This document shows positions 1 through 7,409 of a DNA stretch of 53,788 nucleotides, one piece after another (positions within the stretch are counted from its first letter, which is position 1; each line of letters begins with the position of its first letter). Under the pieces are notes generated by a model. It was not told the DNA's origin, ran no database searches, and saw only the letters and a list, made by a program, of their open reading frames with translations. Both the position numbers and the translations under genes were made by a program. The DNA comes from Bacteroidales bacterium (GTDB lineage Bacteria; Bacteroidota; Bacteroidia; Bacteroidales; UBA932): assembly GCA_004554455.1 (NCBI GenBank), contig SFMG01000010.1, positions 1-53,788 of the forward strand, in the 5' to 3' direction.

Positions 1-1
1 C

Positions 2-151
2 GTTCCGTTCATCATAACCGAAGAGCTGAAGTTCTACTATTATCGCGGGCTCAAGGAATGGGGAAAGGTCAACGGATATCTCTCCGACACATGTCTGGCA
101 GCGCAGGATGCATACAAGTCCGCCCTTGACTATTTCAAGATCAAGTATTGA
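2..151 (+). CDS. C-terminal end of a Fic-family-like protein (5' end outside window)
   Basis: The reading frame is open from the left edge to a TGA at 149-151, giving 49 residues. The tail has the pattern FYYRGLKEW...GYL.DTCL.AQD.YK..LDYF, which I recognise from the C-terminus of Bacteroidales Fic/DOC proteins (AMP-transferases that modify target proteins). The catalytic HPFxxGNG motif would lie outside the window, so activity cannot be judged. The call rests on memory of this tail alone. It runs toward the convergent MerR gene, with about 100 nt between the two stop codons. Confidence 0.5.
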   Translation, partial: VPFIITEELKFYYYRGLKEWGKVNGYLSDTCLAAQDAYKSALDYFKIKY

Positions 152-251
152 GTCCTTCTCTAGACGGGCAGATGATAATCTCGATGAAGTTTGTGGCCAC
201 TTTCGTCTGGAGATGCGTCACTGAACGTCACTCGCTGTCATTGACTGATTG

Positions 252-1076
252 TCATTCCACCGGAATCTGGATGACGGAAACCCATTTCTCGGGGTCTTCC
301 TGGTTCCAGGCGCCGTCGATGTAGCTGAAGCGAGGGTCACCGGCAATGCGCAGGCCCTGGGACTCAAGGTAGGCCGTGGCCCTGGTGAAGGACTTGTAGA
401 AGCGGTCGTATGGACCTATATGCTTGAGACATAGCGCCTTCGGGATGGCGGGCAGGCGCTTGAATCTGATGAAGTCCGTGTCCGGCAGGAGTTCCTCCAC
501 CTGCTCGCAGTACTCGATGTCGATTTCCTCGGTCTTGTACTCGCCATTGTGGTCAATGGTGAAGCAATAGCCGGGCTCGGTACATCTGCAGCCCGCTTCC
601 ATCATTGCGGGACCGATTTTCATATAGCACAACGGGCCGAGGGCGTCATAATTTGCGATGACTTCGCGATGGCTTGCCACGTTGATCTCTGGCAAGCTCT
701 GAAAACTGAATTCTTCCATTGTTCTGATTTCATTTAAGGAGTCTCTCCAGTCCAGCAGCTTGCGGTGACGCAGCGTCAGCTCCCTGAGCATCTGCTCGGT
801 TTTGCCTATCTTCTCTTCCAACTGTTCCTGAGTGGGAGTGTGGCTGTCGTCTTCGAACAGGTCGCGTATCTCGTCCAACGAGAAGCCGAGTCTCTGCATT
901 TCTCTGATGCGCGAGAGCTTCTGCATCTGCTCGATGTTGTAGTAGCGGTAGCCAGTCCACTCGTCAATCTCGTCAGGAATCAGCAGACCTTTATGCTCAT
1001 AATGGCGCAAAGTCTTGACCGTAACCTGCATAAGTCGGGAGAACTCTCCGATTTTCAACTTGTTTCTGTAACTCAT
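252..1076 (-). CDS. MerR-family regulator with GyrI-like effector-binding domain
   Basis: 274 residues. Residues 6-75 form a MerR winged helix (KIGEFSRLMQVTVKTLRHYEHKGLL, then GYRYY). Residues ~80-120 are a charged helix that would make the antiparallel dimer coil. Residues ~125-274 resemble the GyrI-like ligand pocket of BltR/BmrR-type multidrug sensors. Regulators of this type twist promoters with overlong spacers when a small molecule binds. I chose ATG at 1076 because the MerR domain starts right after it; a longer open frame exists to 1136 but would start inside the promoter. No transporter target lies next to it, so the regulon is unknown. A self-operator candidate is at 1104-1136. Confidence 0.88.
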   Translation of the reverse strand: MSYRNKLKIGEFSRLMQVTVKTLRHYEHKGLLIPDEIDEWTGYRYYNIEQMQKLSRIREMQRLGFSLDEIRDLFEDDSHTPTQEQLEEKIGKTEQMLRELTLRHRKLLDWRDSLNEIRTMEEFSFQSLPEINVASHREVIANYDALGPLCYMKIGPAMMEAGCRCTEPGYCFTIDHNGEYKTEEIDIEYCEQVEELLPDTDFIRFKRLPAIPKALCLKHIGPYDRFYKSFTRATAYLESQGLRIAGDPRFSYIDGAWNQEDPEKWVSVIQIPVE

Positions 1077-1103
1077 CGTACGATAGTTTTGTGATATCGG
1101 CTG

Positions 1104-1136
1104 CAAAGTTATACTCTCCCCTCGGGTACGAGTCAA
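1104..1136 (-). promoter_or_regulatory. Candidate promoter/MerR operator of the MerR gene
   Basis: Reading the minus strand, TTGACTC is followed by an imperfect dyad (ACTC...CCC...GGG...GAGT) and then TATAACTTTG. The last eight bases, TAACTTTG, match the Bacteroidales -7 consensus TAnnTTTG. Placing the dyad between the two promoter elements is typical of MerR autoregulation. The leader to the ATG would be about 27 nt. Inferred from pattern only. Confidence 0.5.
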
Positions 1137-1154
1137 GACTTTTTTTCACTTTTT

Positions 1155-1262
1155 TCAATAAATCGCCTGGTCGCTCATAGTGAACTCGAGACGGGCGCCC
1201 TTGCACAGCTCGCTGTGGCGTATGAAGTTGGAACCGTAAGCCCTGCCGTTGAGGCAGCGATT
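1155..1262 (-). pseudogene. C-terminal remnant of a GH92-type alpha-mannosidase
   Basis: On the minus strand, a frame ending in TGA at 1157-1155 reads ENRCLNGRAYG, then SNFIRHSELCKG, then ARLEFTMSDQAIY. The order LNG-(K/R)-x-Y-x-x-x-(F/Y)-I-x-H-x-(E/D)-L-x-x-G-x-x-L-x-F-x-M is the very end of GH92 alpha-1,2-mannosidases. Only about 36 codons can be recognised. Further 5' the frame has no GH92 features and the palindromic repeats begin, so the rest of the gene (normally ~700 residues) is gone. It lies upstream of and in the same direction as the MerR gene. Confidence 0.6.
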
Positions 1263-1337
1263 TTCCGTGTCCGTTTCTAATTTTCGTCGCCGCAAAGAAG
1301 AATGGTTCCGCCTGCAGACCGCCGCTATGCCAGAGCT

Positions 1338-1743
1338 GCAGCGATTCTTGATTTCAGGGGGTCAATTTGGGAATCGCTGCAAGGAAATCCTCAAGAATGG
1401 CCCCACGGCTGCAGTGATTCTTGATTTCAGGGCCAGATTTGGGAATCGATGCATGGTTTTGCCTGGGAATGCCATCTTTCGTGCATTGATTCTTGATTTC
1501 AGGCCCAGACTTGGGAATCGATGCATGGTTTTGCCTGGAAATGCCATTTTTCGTGCATCGATTCTTGATTTCAGGCCCAGACTTGGGAATCGATGCATGG
1601 TTTTGCCTGGAAATGCCATCTTTCGTGCATTGATTCTTGATTTCAGGCCCAGACTTGGGAATCGATGTAGGGTTTTGCCTGGAAATGCCATCTTTCGTGC
1701 ATCGATTCTTGATTTCAGGCCCAGAATCGGGAATCACTGCAGC
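1338..1743. repeat. Tandem array of six 72-bp palindromic (hairpin) units
   Basis: Six units start at 1338, 1411, 1483, 1555, 1627 and 1699 (period 72, once 73). Each has a left arm ending GATTC and a right arm starting GAATC, 22-23 nt apart, around the conserved core TTGATTTCAGG. Units 3-5 are nearly identical. Perfect arm pairs are GCAGCGATTC/GAATCGCTGC (1338-1347/1371-1380) and GCATCGATTC/GAATCGATGC (1555-1564/1587-1596). The outer arm at 1408-1420 is the exact 13-nt reverse complement of 1731-1743. Because 72 is a multiple of three, long frames stay open on both strands (1249-1800 plus, 1354-1851 minus), but these are a by-product of the repeat. No function is known to me. Confidence 0.9.
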
Positions 1744-1821
1744 ACCCTCGTCGTGGCGGTAGAGAATGGCCCGCCTGCAGCACCATCGTTGAGACTGTAA
1801 TGAATGGTCTTTGTGGCTGCG

Positions 1822-1893
1822 GGCGGGGGATAGCTGCCACGAAGGCGGCATAATCCTAAGTTAAAAGCCGCCGGAGTGGCAGCTGCCCCCGCC
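1822..1893. repeat. Long GC-rich imperfect palindrome (about 23 bp stem)
   Basis: The left arm is GGCGGGGG, AGCTGCCAC and GGCGGC. The right arm is GCCGCC, GTGGCAGCT and CCCCCGCC. Two small internal loops and a 17-nt AT-rich loop (1850-1866) complete it. No U-run follows on either strand, so it is not a normal terminator. It ends 22 nt before the -33 element of the SusC promoter. It could be a REP-like element, a protein-binding cruciform, or a barrier to read-through. Confidence 0.8.
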
Positions 1894-1915
1894 GCTCCTC
1901 CCCGCCCGATCATGA

Positions 1916-1947
1916 TTTGGATTATTCCGTGAGAATCATTACATTTG
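1916..1947 (+). promoter_or_regulatory. Bacteroidales-type promoter of the SusC operon
   Basis: TTTG at 1916-1919 and TACATTTG at 1940-1947 are separated by 20 nt, an exact fit to the Bacteroidales housekeeping consensus TTTG-N19-21-TAnnTTTG. Transcription should start near 1952, giving a leader of about 70 nt before the SusC ATG. Confidence 0.75.
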
Positions 1948-2021
1948 CGCCCGTTTTAACCTAAGGTTCTATGTCAAACTACGGCATGGAACCTGTTTTG
2001 GTGAGATTTAATAACTGATTG

Positions 2022-4928
2022 ATGAGAAGATTGAAATTCTACCTGATTGCGATGTTGACCCTGGCCACGGGAACGGGCGTTCTTGCCCAGACACGGGTGA
2101 AGGTCAGCGGCGTGATCACCTCTGCCGAGGACAAACTGCCGATTATCGGAGCTGCGGTAATGGACTCCGCCGGGAATGGCGTCATCACAGACCTCGACGG
2201 ACGCTATGAGATTGAGGCCGAAAGCTTGAGCGAACTGCTGTTCAGCTGTTTCGGTTATCTGGATGTCAAAAAGACAGTTCCGGACCAGCCATCCTGCACA
2301 ATCAACGTGGAAATGGAAACCGAAAGCCTGAAACTGGAAGATGCCGTAGTCATTGCATACGGTGTCAGAAAAAAAGGCACGGTGGCCGGCTCGGTTGCGA
2401 CAGTGAAGGCGGAAAAGCTCGAGAATACCCCGGTGCCGGCCTTCGACCAGGCACTCCAGGGCCAGGTGGCCGGTCTCAGCGTGCTCTCCTCCTCAGGAGA
2501 ACCGAGCGCATCCGCCACAATGATCATAAGGGGAACAAACTCCATCAACTCAGGAACGGCACCGCTTTACATACTCGATGGCGTGGCGATTTCTGCATCC
2601 GATTTCAACACGATCAACCCGGCCGACATAGAGAGTATGTCAGTGCTCAAAGACGCCTCCTCCACCTCCATATATGGAGCCCGGGCCTCAAACGGCGTGA
2701 TCGTAATCACAACCAGGAGAGGCCGCAATATGGAAAAGGCCAATGTCAGTCTAAAGGCCCAGTTCGGCGTATCCTCCATTGCATACGGCAAGTGGGACCT
2801 GATGAACACCGCCGAGAGAATACAATACGAGAAAGAGACGGGAATGGACGCGGGACAGAACTACGAACTGCTCTCCCAGACCGACGTCAACTGGCTGGAT
2901 GCGGTCTTCAACAGGGCCGCCCTGCTCCACAACTATGAACTCTCCGTCTCCGGAGCGACCGAAAAGACGAACTACTTCATATCCGGTGCCTACTACAACC
3001 AGGACGGCATAGCCCCGGCTTCCGGCTTCGAACGCTATTCCTTCCGCACCAACTTCGAGCAGAAACTCGGCTCCAGGGTGAAGGCCGGTGTGAACGTAAT
3101 GTTCAACTACCAGAACATAGAACAGGCGGACGAGGGAAACTACACTCTTGTAACCCCTATCTCGGCCGCCCGCTTCATGCTCCCGTACTGGAATCCGTAC
3201 AGGGAGGACGGCTCCCTGGCCTCGATTTCCGATGGCAGCTGGAAGGGACAGGGACAGAACCCGCTCGAATGGATTGCCAACAATCCGATGAAATACAAGA
3301 AATACAAGGCGCTCGCAATGGGCTTCGTCGAGGCAGAACTCTACAAAAACCTCACGTTCCGCTCCCAGTTCTCCGCCGATTACTCCCATGTGACCGGCTT
3401 CGGCCAGTCCTTCCCGAGCTATGCCCCGAACCAGGCAGAGGGAACGGCTTCAAGGTCTTCCAGCGATGCGCTCAACCTGCAGATATCCAACACCTTGACC
3501 TACAGGTTCAATCTGTCTGGAATGCACGACTTTACCTTTATGATAGGTCAGGAAGGGGAGAACTACCACGCCGAGGGCTTCTCCGTGACCGGCAAGGGGC
3601 AGACCAACGACCTGCTCACCGACATTGCGTTCGCGACCAGGGTGACTTCGTGGACCAGCTATGCGGACCAGGACTATGCCCGCGTATCCTTCTTCGGAAG
3701 GGGAGAGTACAGCTACTGTGACAAATATTACCTCGAGGGCTCCCTGCGAACTGACGGTTCCTCCCGCTTCGGACGCAACCACCGCTGGGGTGTCTTCGGT
3801 GCCGTGGGCTTTATGTGGAACCTGCGCAACGAAGATTTCGCCACTTCCGCCCGCGACTGGCTGAGCAACGCCCAGATATCCTTCAGCAGCGGAACCGCAG
3901 GCAACTCCTCCATCCCGAACTACGAGCATCTCGAACTGCTCGGAGGCAATGGCAACTATGTGGGTGACAGTGCGATGCGACCTGTGCAACCGGGCAACGA
4001 GGACCTTACCTGGGAGAGTTGCTGGACCACCAACCTGGGCTTCCACGCCGGCTTCTGGAGCCGTCTGAACCTGGACCTGGAGTTCTATAACAAATACACC
4101 ACCGATATGCTTATGGCGGTGCCGCTCTCCTACGCCCAGTCGAACGGATATGGCTACCGCTGGGAGAACGTGGGCCGTATGGTCAATGCCGGAGTCGAAC
4201 TCAACCTCGTCGCCGAACTCCTGCGCATAGGGGATTTCTCCTGGAACTTCAACACCAATTTCGGATATAACTTCAACCGTATCACCGAACTCTACAACGG
4301 AGTCGATGAGTACGAGAATGCGAATACCAACACCAAGCTCGTGGTCGGCCATCCGCTCGGGGAATTCTATATGAACCGTTATGCGGGAGTCAATCCGGCC
4401 AACGGTGACGCCCTCTGGTACGACAAGGACGGCAATATCACCAACGAACTGCGCGACAGCGATCGCGTATTGCTCGGAAAGAGCTGCAACGCCCCTTGGC
4501 AGGGCGGCTTCGGAACCGTCTTCTCTTGGAAGGGTCTCAGTCTCAGCGCCCAGTTCAGCTGGGTGGCAGGCAGGTATATGGTCAACAACGACCGCTATTT
4601 CGACGAGTCAAACGGCCGTTTCGCCACTTACAACCAGTCCCGCCGCCTGCTGGAGCGCTGGAAAGAGCCGGGCGATGTGACCGACATACCGCGTCACGGC
4701 GTCTTCACCGAGTTCGACAGCCGTCTGCTCGAGGACGCTTCCTTCCTCAGACTCAAGAACCTGATGCTTTCCTATACCTTCCCTAAGGTGAGGATATATG
4801 CCCAGGCTCAGAACCTCTTTACCGTCACCCGCTTCAGTGGCCTGGACCCGGAGGGAGTGGCGAACATCTACGCGGCGCAGTATCCTATGTCCCGCCAGTT
4901 CACCTTCGGCCTGGATCTGATGTTCTAA
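2022..4928 (+). CDS. SusC/RagA-type TonB-dependent outer-membrane transporter
   Basis: 968 residues. Signal peptide 1-22 (hydrophobic core LIAMLTLATGTGVLA), CarboxypepD-reg-like domain ~25-105, SusC signature VVIAYGVRKKGTVAGSV at ~109-125, plug to ~234 (with SVLKDASSTSIYGARASNGVI), then a C-terminal 22-strand barrel ending in an aromatic strand. SusC barrels are TonB-powered and are capped by a SusD lipoprotein; they import oligosaccharides or peptides. ATG 2022 is preferred to the TTG just before it. It is the first gene of an operon with SusD 30 nt downstream. The protease-rich, glycosidase-free context suggests peptides as cargo; the cargo call is inference. Confidence 0.95.
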   Translation: MRRLKFYLIAMLTLATGTGVLAQTRVKVSGVITSAEDKLPIIGAAVMDSAGNGVITDLDGRYEIEAESLSELLFSCFGYLDVKKTVPDQPSCTINVEMETESLKLEDAVVIAYGVRKKGTVAGSVATVKAEKLENTPVPAFDQALQGQVAGLSVLSSSGEPSASATMIIRGTNSINSGTAPLYILDGVAISASDFNTINPADIESMSVLKDASSTSIYGARASNGVIVITTRRGRNMEKANVSLKAQFGVSSIAYGKWDLMNTAERIQYEKETGMDAGQNYELLSQTDVNWLDAVFNRAALLHNYELSVSGATEKTNYFISGAYYNQDGIAPASGFERYSFRTNFEQKLGSRVKAGVNVMFNYQNIEQADEGNYTLVTPISAARFMLPYWNPYREDGSLASISDGSWKGQGQNPLEWIANNPMKYKKYKALAMGFVEAELYKNLTFRSQFSADYSHVTGFGQSFPSYAPNQAEGTASRSSSDALNLQISNTLTYRFNLSGMHDFTFMIGQEGENYHAEGFSVTGKGQTNDLLTDIAFATRVTSWTSYADQDYARVSFFGRGEYSYCDKYYLEGSLRTDGSSRFGRNHRWGVFGAVGFMWNLRNEDFATSARDWLSNAQISFSSGTAGNSSIPNYEHLELLGGNGNYVGDSAMRPVQPGNEDLTWESCWTTNLGFHAGFWSRLNLDLEFYNKYTTDMLMAVPLSYAQSNGYGYRWENVGRMVNAGVELNLVAELLRIGDFSWNFNTNFGYNFNRITELYNGVDEYENANTNTKLVVGHPLGEFYMNRYAGVNPANGDALWYDKDGNITNELRDSDRVLLGKSCNAPWQGGFGTVFSWKGLSLSAQFSWVAGRYMVNNDRYFDESNGRFATYNQSRRLLERWKEPGDVTDIPRHGVFTEFDSRLLEDASFLRLKNLMLSYTFPKVRIYAQAQNLFTVTRFSGLDPEGVANIYAAQYPMSRQFTFGLDLMF

Positions 4929-4958
4929 AAGCGATGATGACGTTCTAAAATGATGATT

Positions 4959-6464
4959 ATGAAGAATATATATACAAGGATAATGATTCTGTGCGGCTCT
5001 GTCCTGCTCTCCGTCTCCTGTCTGGAGAAGGTCCCGGGGGACTATGTCCCTATCGACAAGGGAATGTCCAGCGTGACGGATGCGGAGCAGATAGTCAACG
5101 GAATCTACAATACCTTCAAGAGCGGCAGTCTCTACAGCGGCTACCTCACTCTCTGCCCGGACATACAGTGCGACCTCGTCCACGCCGTCCAGGGCAATTC
5201 CAACAGCTATGTGAATATATGGCAGTGGGACATACTCTCGGGAAACAGCTATGTCGAGGCCGTATATGCCGGACTCTATGCCGCCATAGGCCAGTGCAAC
5301 TACTATCTCGACAAGGTGGGAAGTCTGAAGGCCTCCCTCACCGACGACACCCTGATAGAGCAGCTGGACGCCCTTACCGGAGAGACCTATTTCTGCAGGG
5401 CCCTTGCGTACAGCGAACTGATCAGACTCTTCTGCAAGGCATACGAGCCGGAAACCGCCGCCAATGAGCTGGGCGTTGTGCTGGCCACCTCCTATTTCGG
5501 TGAGAAGCCGGCCAGAAGGGACAATCTCGAGAACTCCTGGCAGCTTGTCCTGGACGACCTCGCCCGTGCGGACGAACTCCTCGATCCGGATGACAATGCA
5601 TTCGACGCCGTCTATGCCAAGAACGGAGCCGTTCACGCCCTCTGGGCAAGGGTGGCCCTCTATATGCAGGACTGGGATGCCGCCATCGAGCACTCCTCCG
5701 TCCTGATCGACGACAATGCCGACGTTTACAGGCTTGCCGACTGCAATTCGAGCTACAACGCCTCGACCAGCCTGCTCCAGTACCTCTGGCAGGGCGACGC
5801 GTCTTACGAAAATATATTCAAACTCGGATATACTTCGACTTCGTACGGCTCGGCCATAGGCGCCGTATTCCTCAATTTCACCCGCGACTACTATTATTAC
5901 TACCCGGATTTCGTGCCTTCGCAGAGCGCGCTCGACCTCTATCAGAGTGCGGACCGACGCTACAGCTGCTATTTCAGCAGCCTGCAGACCGGCTACAGCC
6001 ACCAGCTCAACTGGCCGCTGCTGGTCAAGTACTACGGCAACGTGGCCCTGAGGGAGCTGAACATATACCACGTAAGCATGCCTAAGATACTCCGTCTCTC
6101 CGAGCAGTATCTCATACGCGCCGAGGCCTGGTGCCGCAAGGGCAACTACGGCAAGGCCGGCGCCGACCTGAGCACCCTGCGTGCCGCACGTTTCAGCACC
6201 GGAGGCAATATATCCGTAAATGAATCCGACTGGCTGGAAACGATTTCCGCCGAAAGGGTGAGGGAGCTCTATATGGAGGGCTTCCGCCTGCAGGACCTCA
6301 AGCGCTGGCACCTGGGCTTCGAGAGGAGCAACCAGAGCTGCTGCGTCGAGGAGGGCGGCTCGCTCAAGGTTGAGGCCGACAATCCTCTCTTCGTATGGCC
6401 TATCCCGCGCAACGAACTGGAGGCGCCGGGTTCCGAGATTCAGCCGAACGAGAGCAACAGATGA
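4959..6464 (+). CDS. SusD/RagB-type surface lipoprotein
   Basis: 501 residues. The lipobox is LLSVSC with Cys ~21. TPR-like helices follow, and the C-terminal RagB/SusD signature ISAERVRELYMEGFRLQDLKRW lies near residues 425-450, the normal place. SusD acts as a lid over the SusC barrel and captures ligand at the cell surface. ATG 4959 (MKNIY) is the most natural start; in-frame ATGs at 4950 and 4953 are alternatives. The stop overlaps the next gene (ATGA at 6461), so the genes are translationally coupled. Confidence 0.95.
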   Translation: MKNIYTRIMILCGSVLLSVSCLEKVPGDYVPIDKGMSSVTDAEQIVNGIYNTFKSGSLYSGYLTLCPDIQCDLVHAVQGNSNSYVNIWQWDILSGNSYVEAVYAGLYAAIGQCNYYLDKVGSLKASLTDDTLIEQLDALTGETYFCRALAYSELIRLFCKAYEPETAANELGVVLATSYFGEKPARRDNLENSWQLVLDDLARADELLDPDDNAFDAVYAKNGAVHALWARVALYMQDWDAAIEHSSVLIDDNADVYRLADCNSSYNASTSLLQYLWQGDASYENIFKLGYTSTSYGSAIGAVFLNFTRDYYYYYPDFVPSQSALDLYQSADRRYSCYFSSLQTGYSHQLNWPLLVKYYGNVALRELNIYHVSMPKILRLSEQYLIRAEAWCRKGNYGKAGADLSTLRAARFSTGGNISVNESDWLETISAERVRELYMEGFRLQDLKRWHLGFERSNQSCCVEEGGSLKVEADNPLFVWPIPRNELEAPGSEIQPNESNR

Positions 6465-7381
6465 GTATGAAGATGAAAAAGTATATATATGCCTTTGCCG
6501 CCCTTTCGGCAGGCCTCGCACTGGGGTCCGCCTGTACGGAGCAGCGCAATTTCTACGAGGCCGGCGAATATGTGATGTTCGCCGACACCCTGAAGGTCTA
6601 TCCGGTCCAGCAGGACGTGGAGTATTTCAGCGTGCCGGTGGTGTCCACGGTCAGCCGCAACTATGACAGGACCTTCGGAGTGGAGATTATCGACGCCGGC
6701 AGCGATGCAATCGAGACCCTCCATTACCGTCTCAAGTCCAATACTGTGACCATAAAGGCGGGCGAGACCCGTGCCGACGTGCTTGTCCACGGCTGCTATG
6801 ATGCCCTCGACCCGGCCGTAACCCCCTCCTTCACTCTCTCGCTGGTAATGCCGGACGCCCTGGAAATGCCTCAGTACGGACGGCGTTCGAAGGTGCTGCT
6901 GCAGAAGTGCTGTCCTTTCGACATAAACGCCTTCAGCGGCTGGTGCGTCCTCTCTTCCACCTTCCTGCAGTCCTACAACCCTTACGGCTCCTATCAGCGT
7001 CTGGTGCGCTGCAGTGTAAACCCGGACAGGGAGAAGAGCATAATCTGCCACAACTGGATGCTGAAGGGCTACGACATCGAGCTCCGTTTCGACGACTCCG
7101 ACCCTCTCGCGCCAAGTGTGACGGTGCCCGAAGGACAGGTGATGAGCGACGAGGGCTCCTTCTTCGGCCAGACGCACGGCGACGACCGCATACTCGTGCG
7201 CAGCAGCAGCGTGAACCCGTCGTACTTCAGCAGCTGCGGCAACTACCTCTACGTCTGGACGCAGATGTATGTATATGACCTCGACGTGTATATAGGCAGC
7301 GTCGGCCACTTCTACACCGTAATGGAGTGGGTCAGCGACGAAGAGGCGGAACGCCTGCGCCGCGAAGGTATGGCAATGTAG
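6461..7381 (+). CDS. Surface lipoprotein, DUF4984-like
   Basis: 306 residues. A basic start (MSMKMKK) is followed by a hydrophobic segment and LGSAC, so it is probably a lipoprotein. Residues ~30-125 look like the Calx-beta-type DUF4843 fold (FADTLKVYPVQQDV...TFGVEI...VTIKAGETRADVLV). The rest, with YDIELRFDDSD and the closing FYTVMEWVSDEEAERLR, resembles the DUF4984 lipoproteins that follow SusD in Bacteroides operons. Such accessory lipoproteins can join the SusCD complex at the cell surface. The family name is from memory. The start overlaps the SusD stop by 4 nt. Confidence 0.7.
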   Translation: MSMKMKKYIYAFAALSAGLALGSACTEQRNFYEAGEYVMFADTLKVYPVQQDVEYFSVPVVSTVSRNYDRTFGVEIIDAGSDAIETLHYRLKSNTVTIKAGETRADVLVHGCYDALDPAVTPSFTLSLVMPDALEMPQYGRRSKVLLQKCCPFDINAFSGWCVLSSTFLQSYNPYGSYQRLVRCSVNPDREKSIICHNWMLKGYDIELRFDDSDPLAPSVTVPEGQVMSDEGSFFGQTHGDDRILVRSSSVNPSYFSSCGNYLYVWTQMYVYDLDVYIGSVGHFYTVMEWVSDEEAERLRREGMAM

Positions 7382-7409
7382 ATATATGATATCCTTAATA
7401 TATAAAACA

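Noticed and set aside
1338..1743. CRISPR array
   Set aside because: Both the would-be repeats and spacers are conserved between units, and no cas genes are present.
1249..1851. Two overlapping long open frames across the 72-bp array (1249-1800 plus, 1354-1851 minus), each with a 24-residue repeat
   Set aside because: A 72-bp period keeps every stop-free frame open, the frames overlap on opposite strands, and arm pairing explains the conservation better than a protein does.
1822..1893. Intrinsic terminator
   Set aside because: The stem is strong, but no T-run follows on either strand.
4608..6521. 637-codon open frame on the minus strand
   Set aside because: It lies opposite the SusC end and the whole SusD gene, has no recognisable domain, and results from the codon bias of the true genes.
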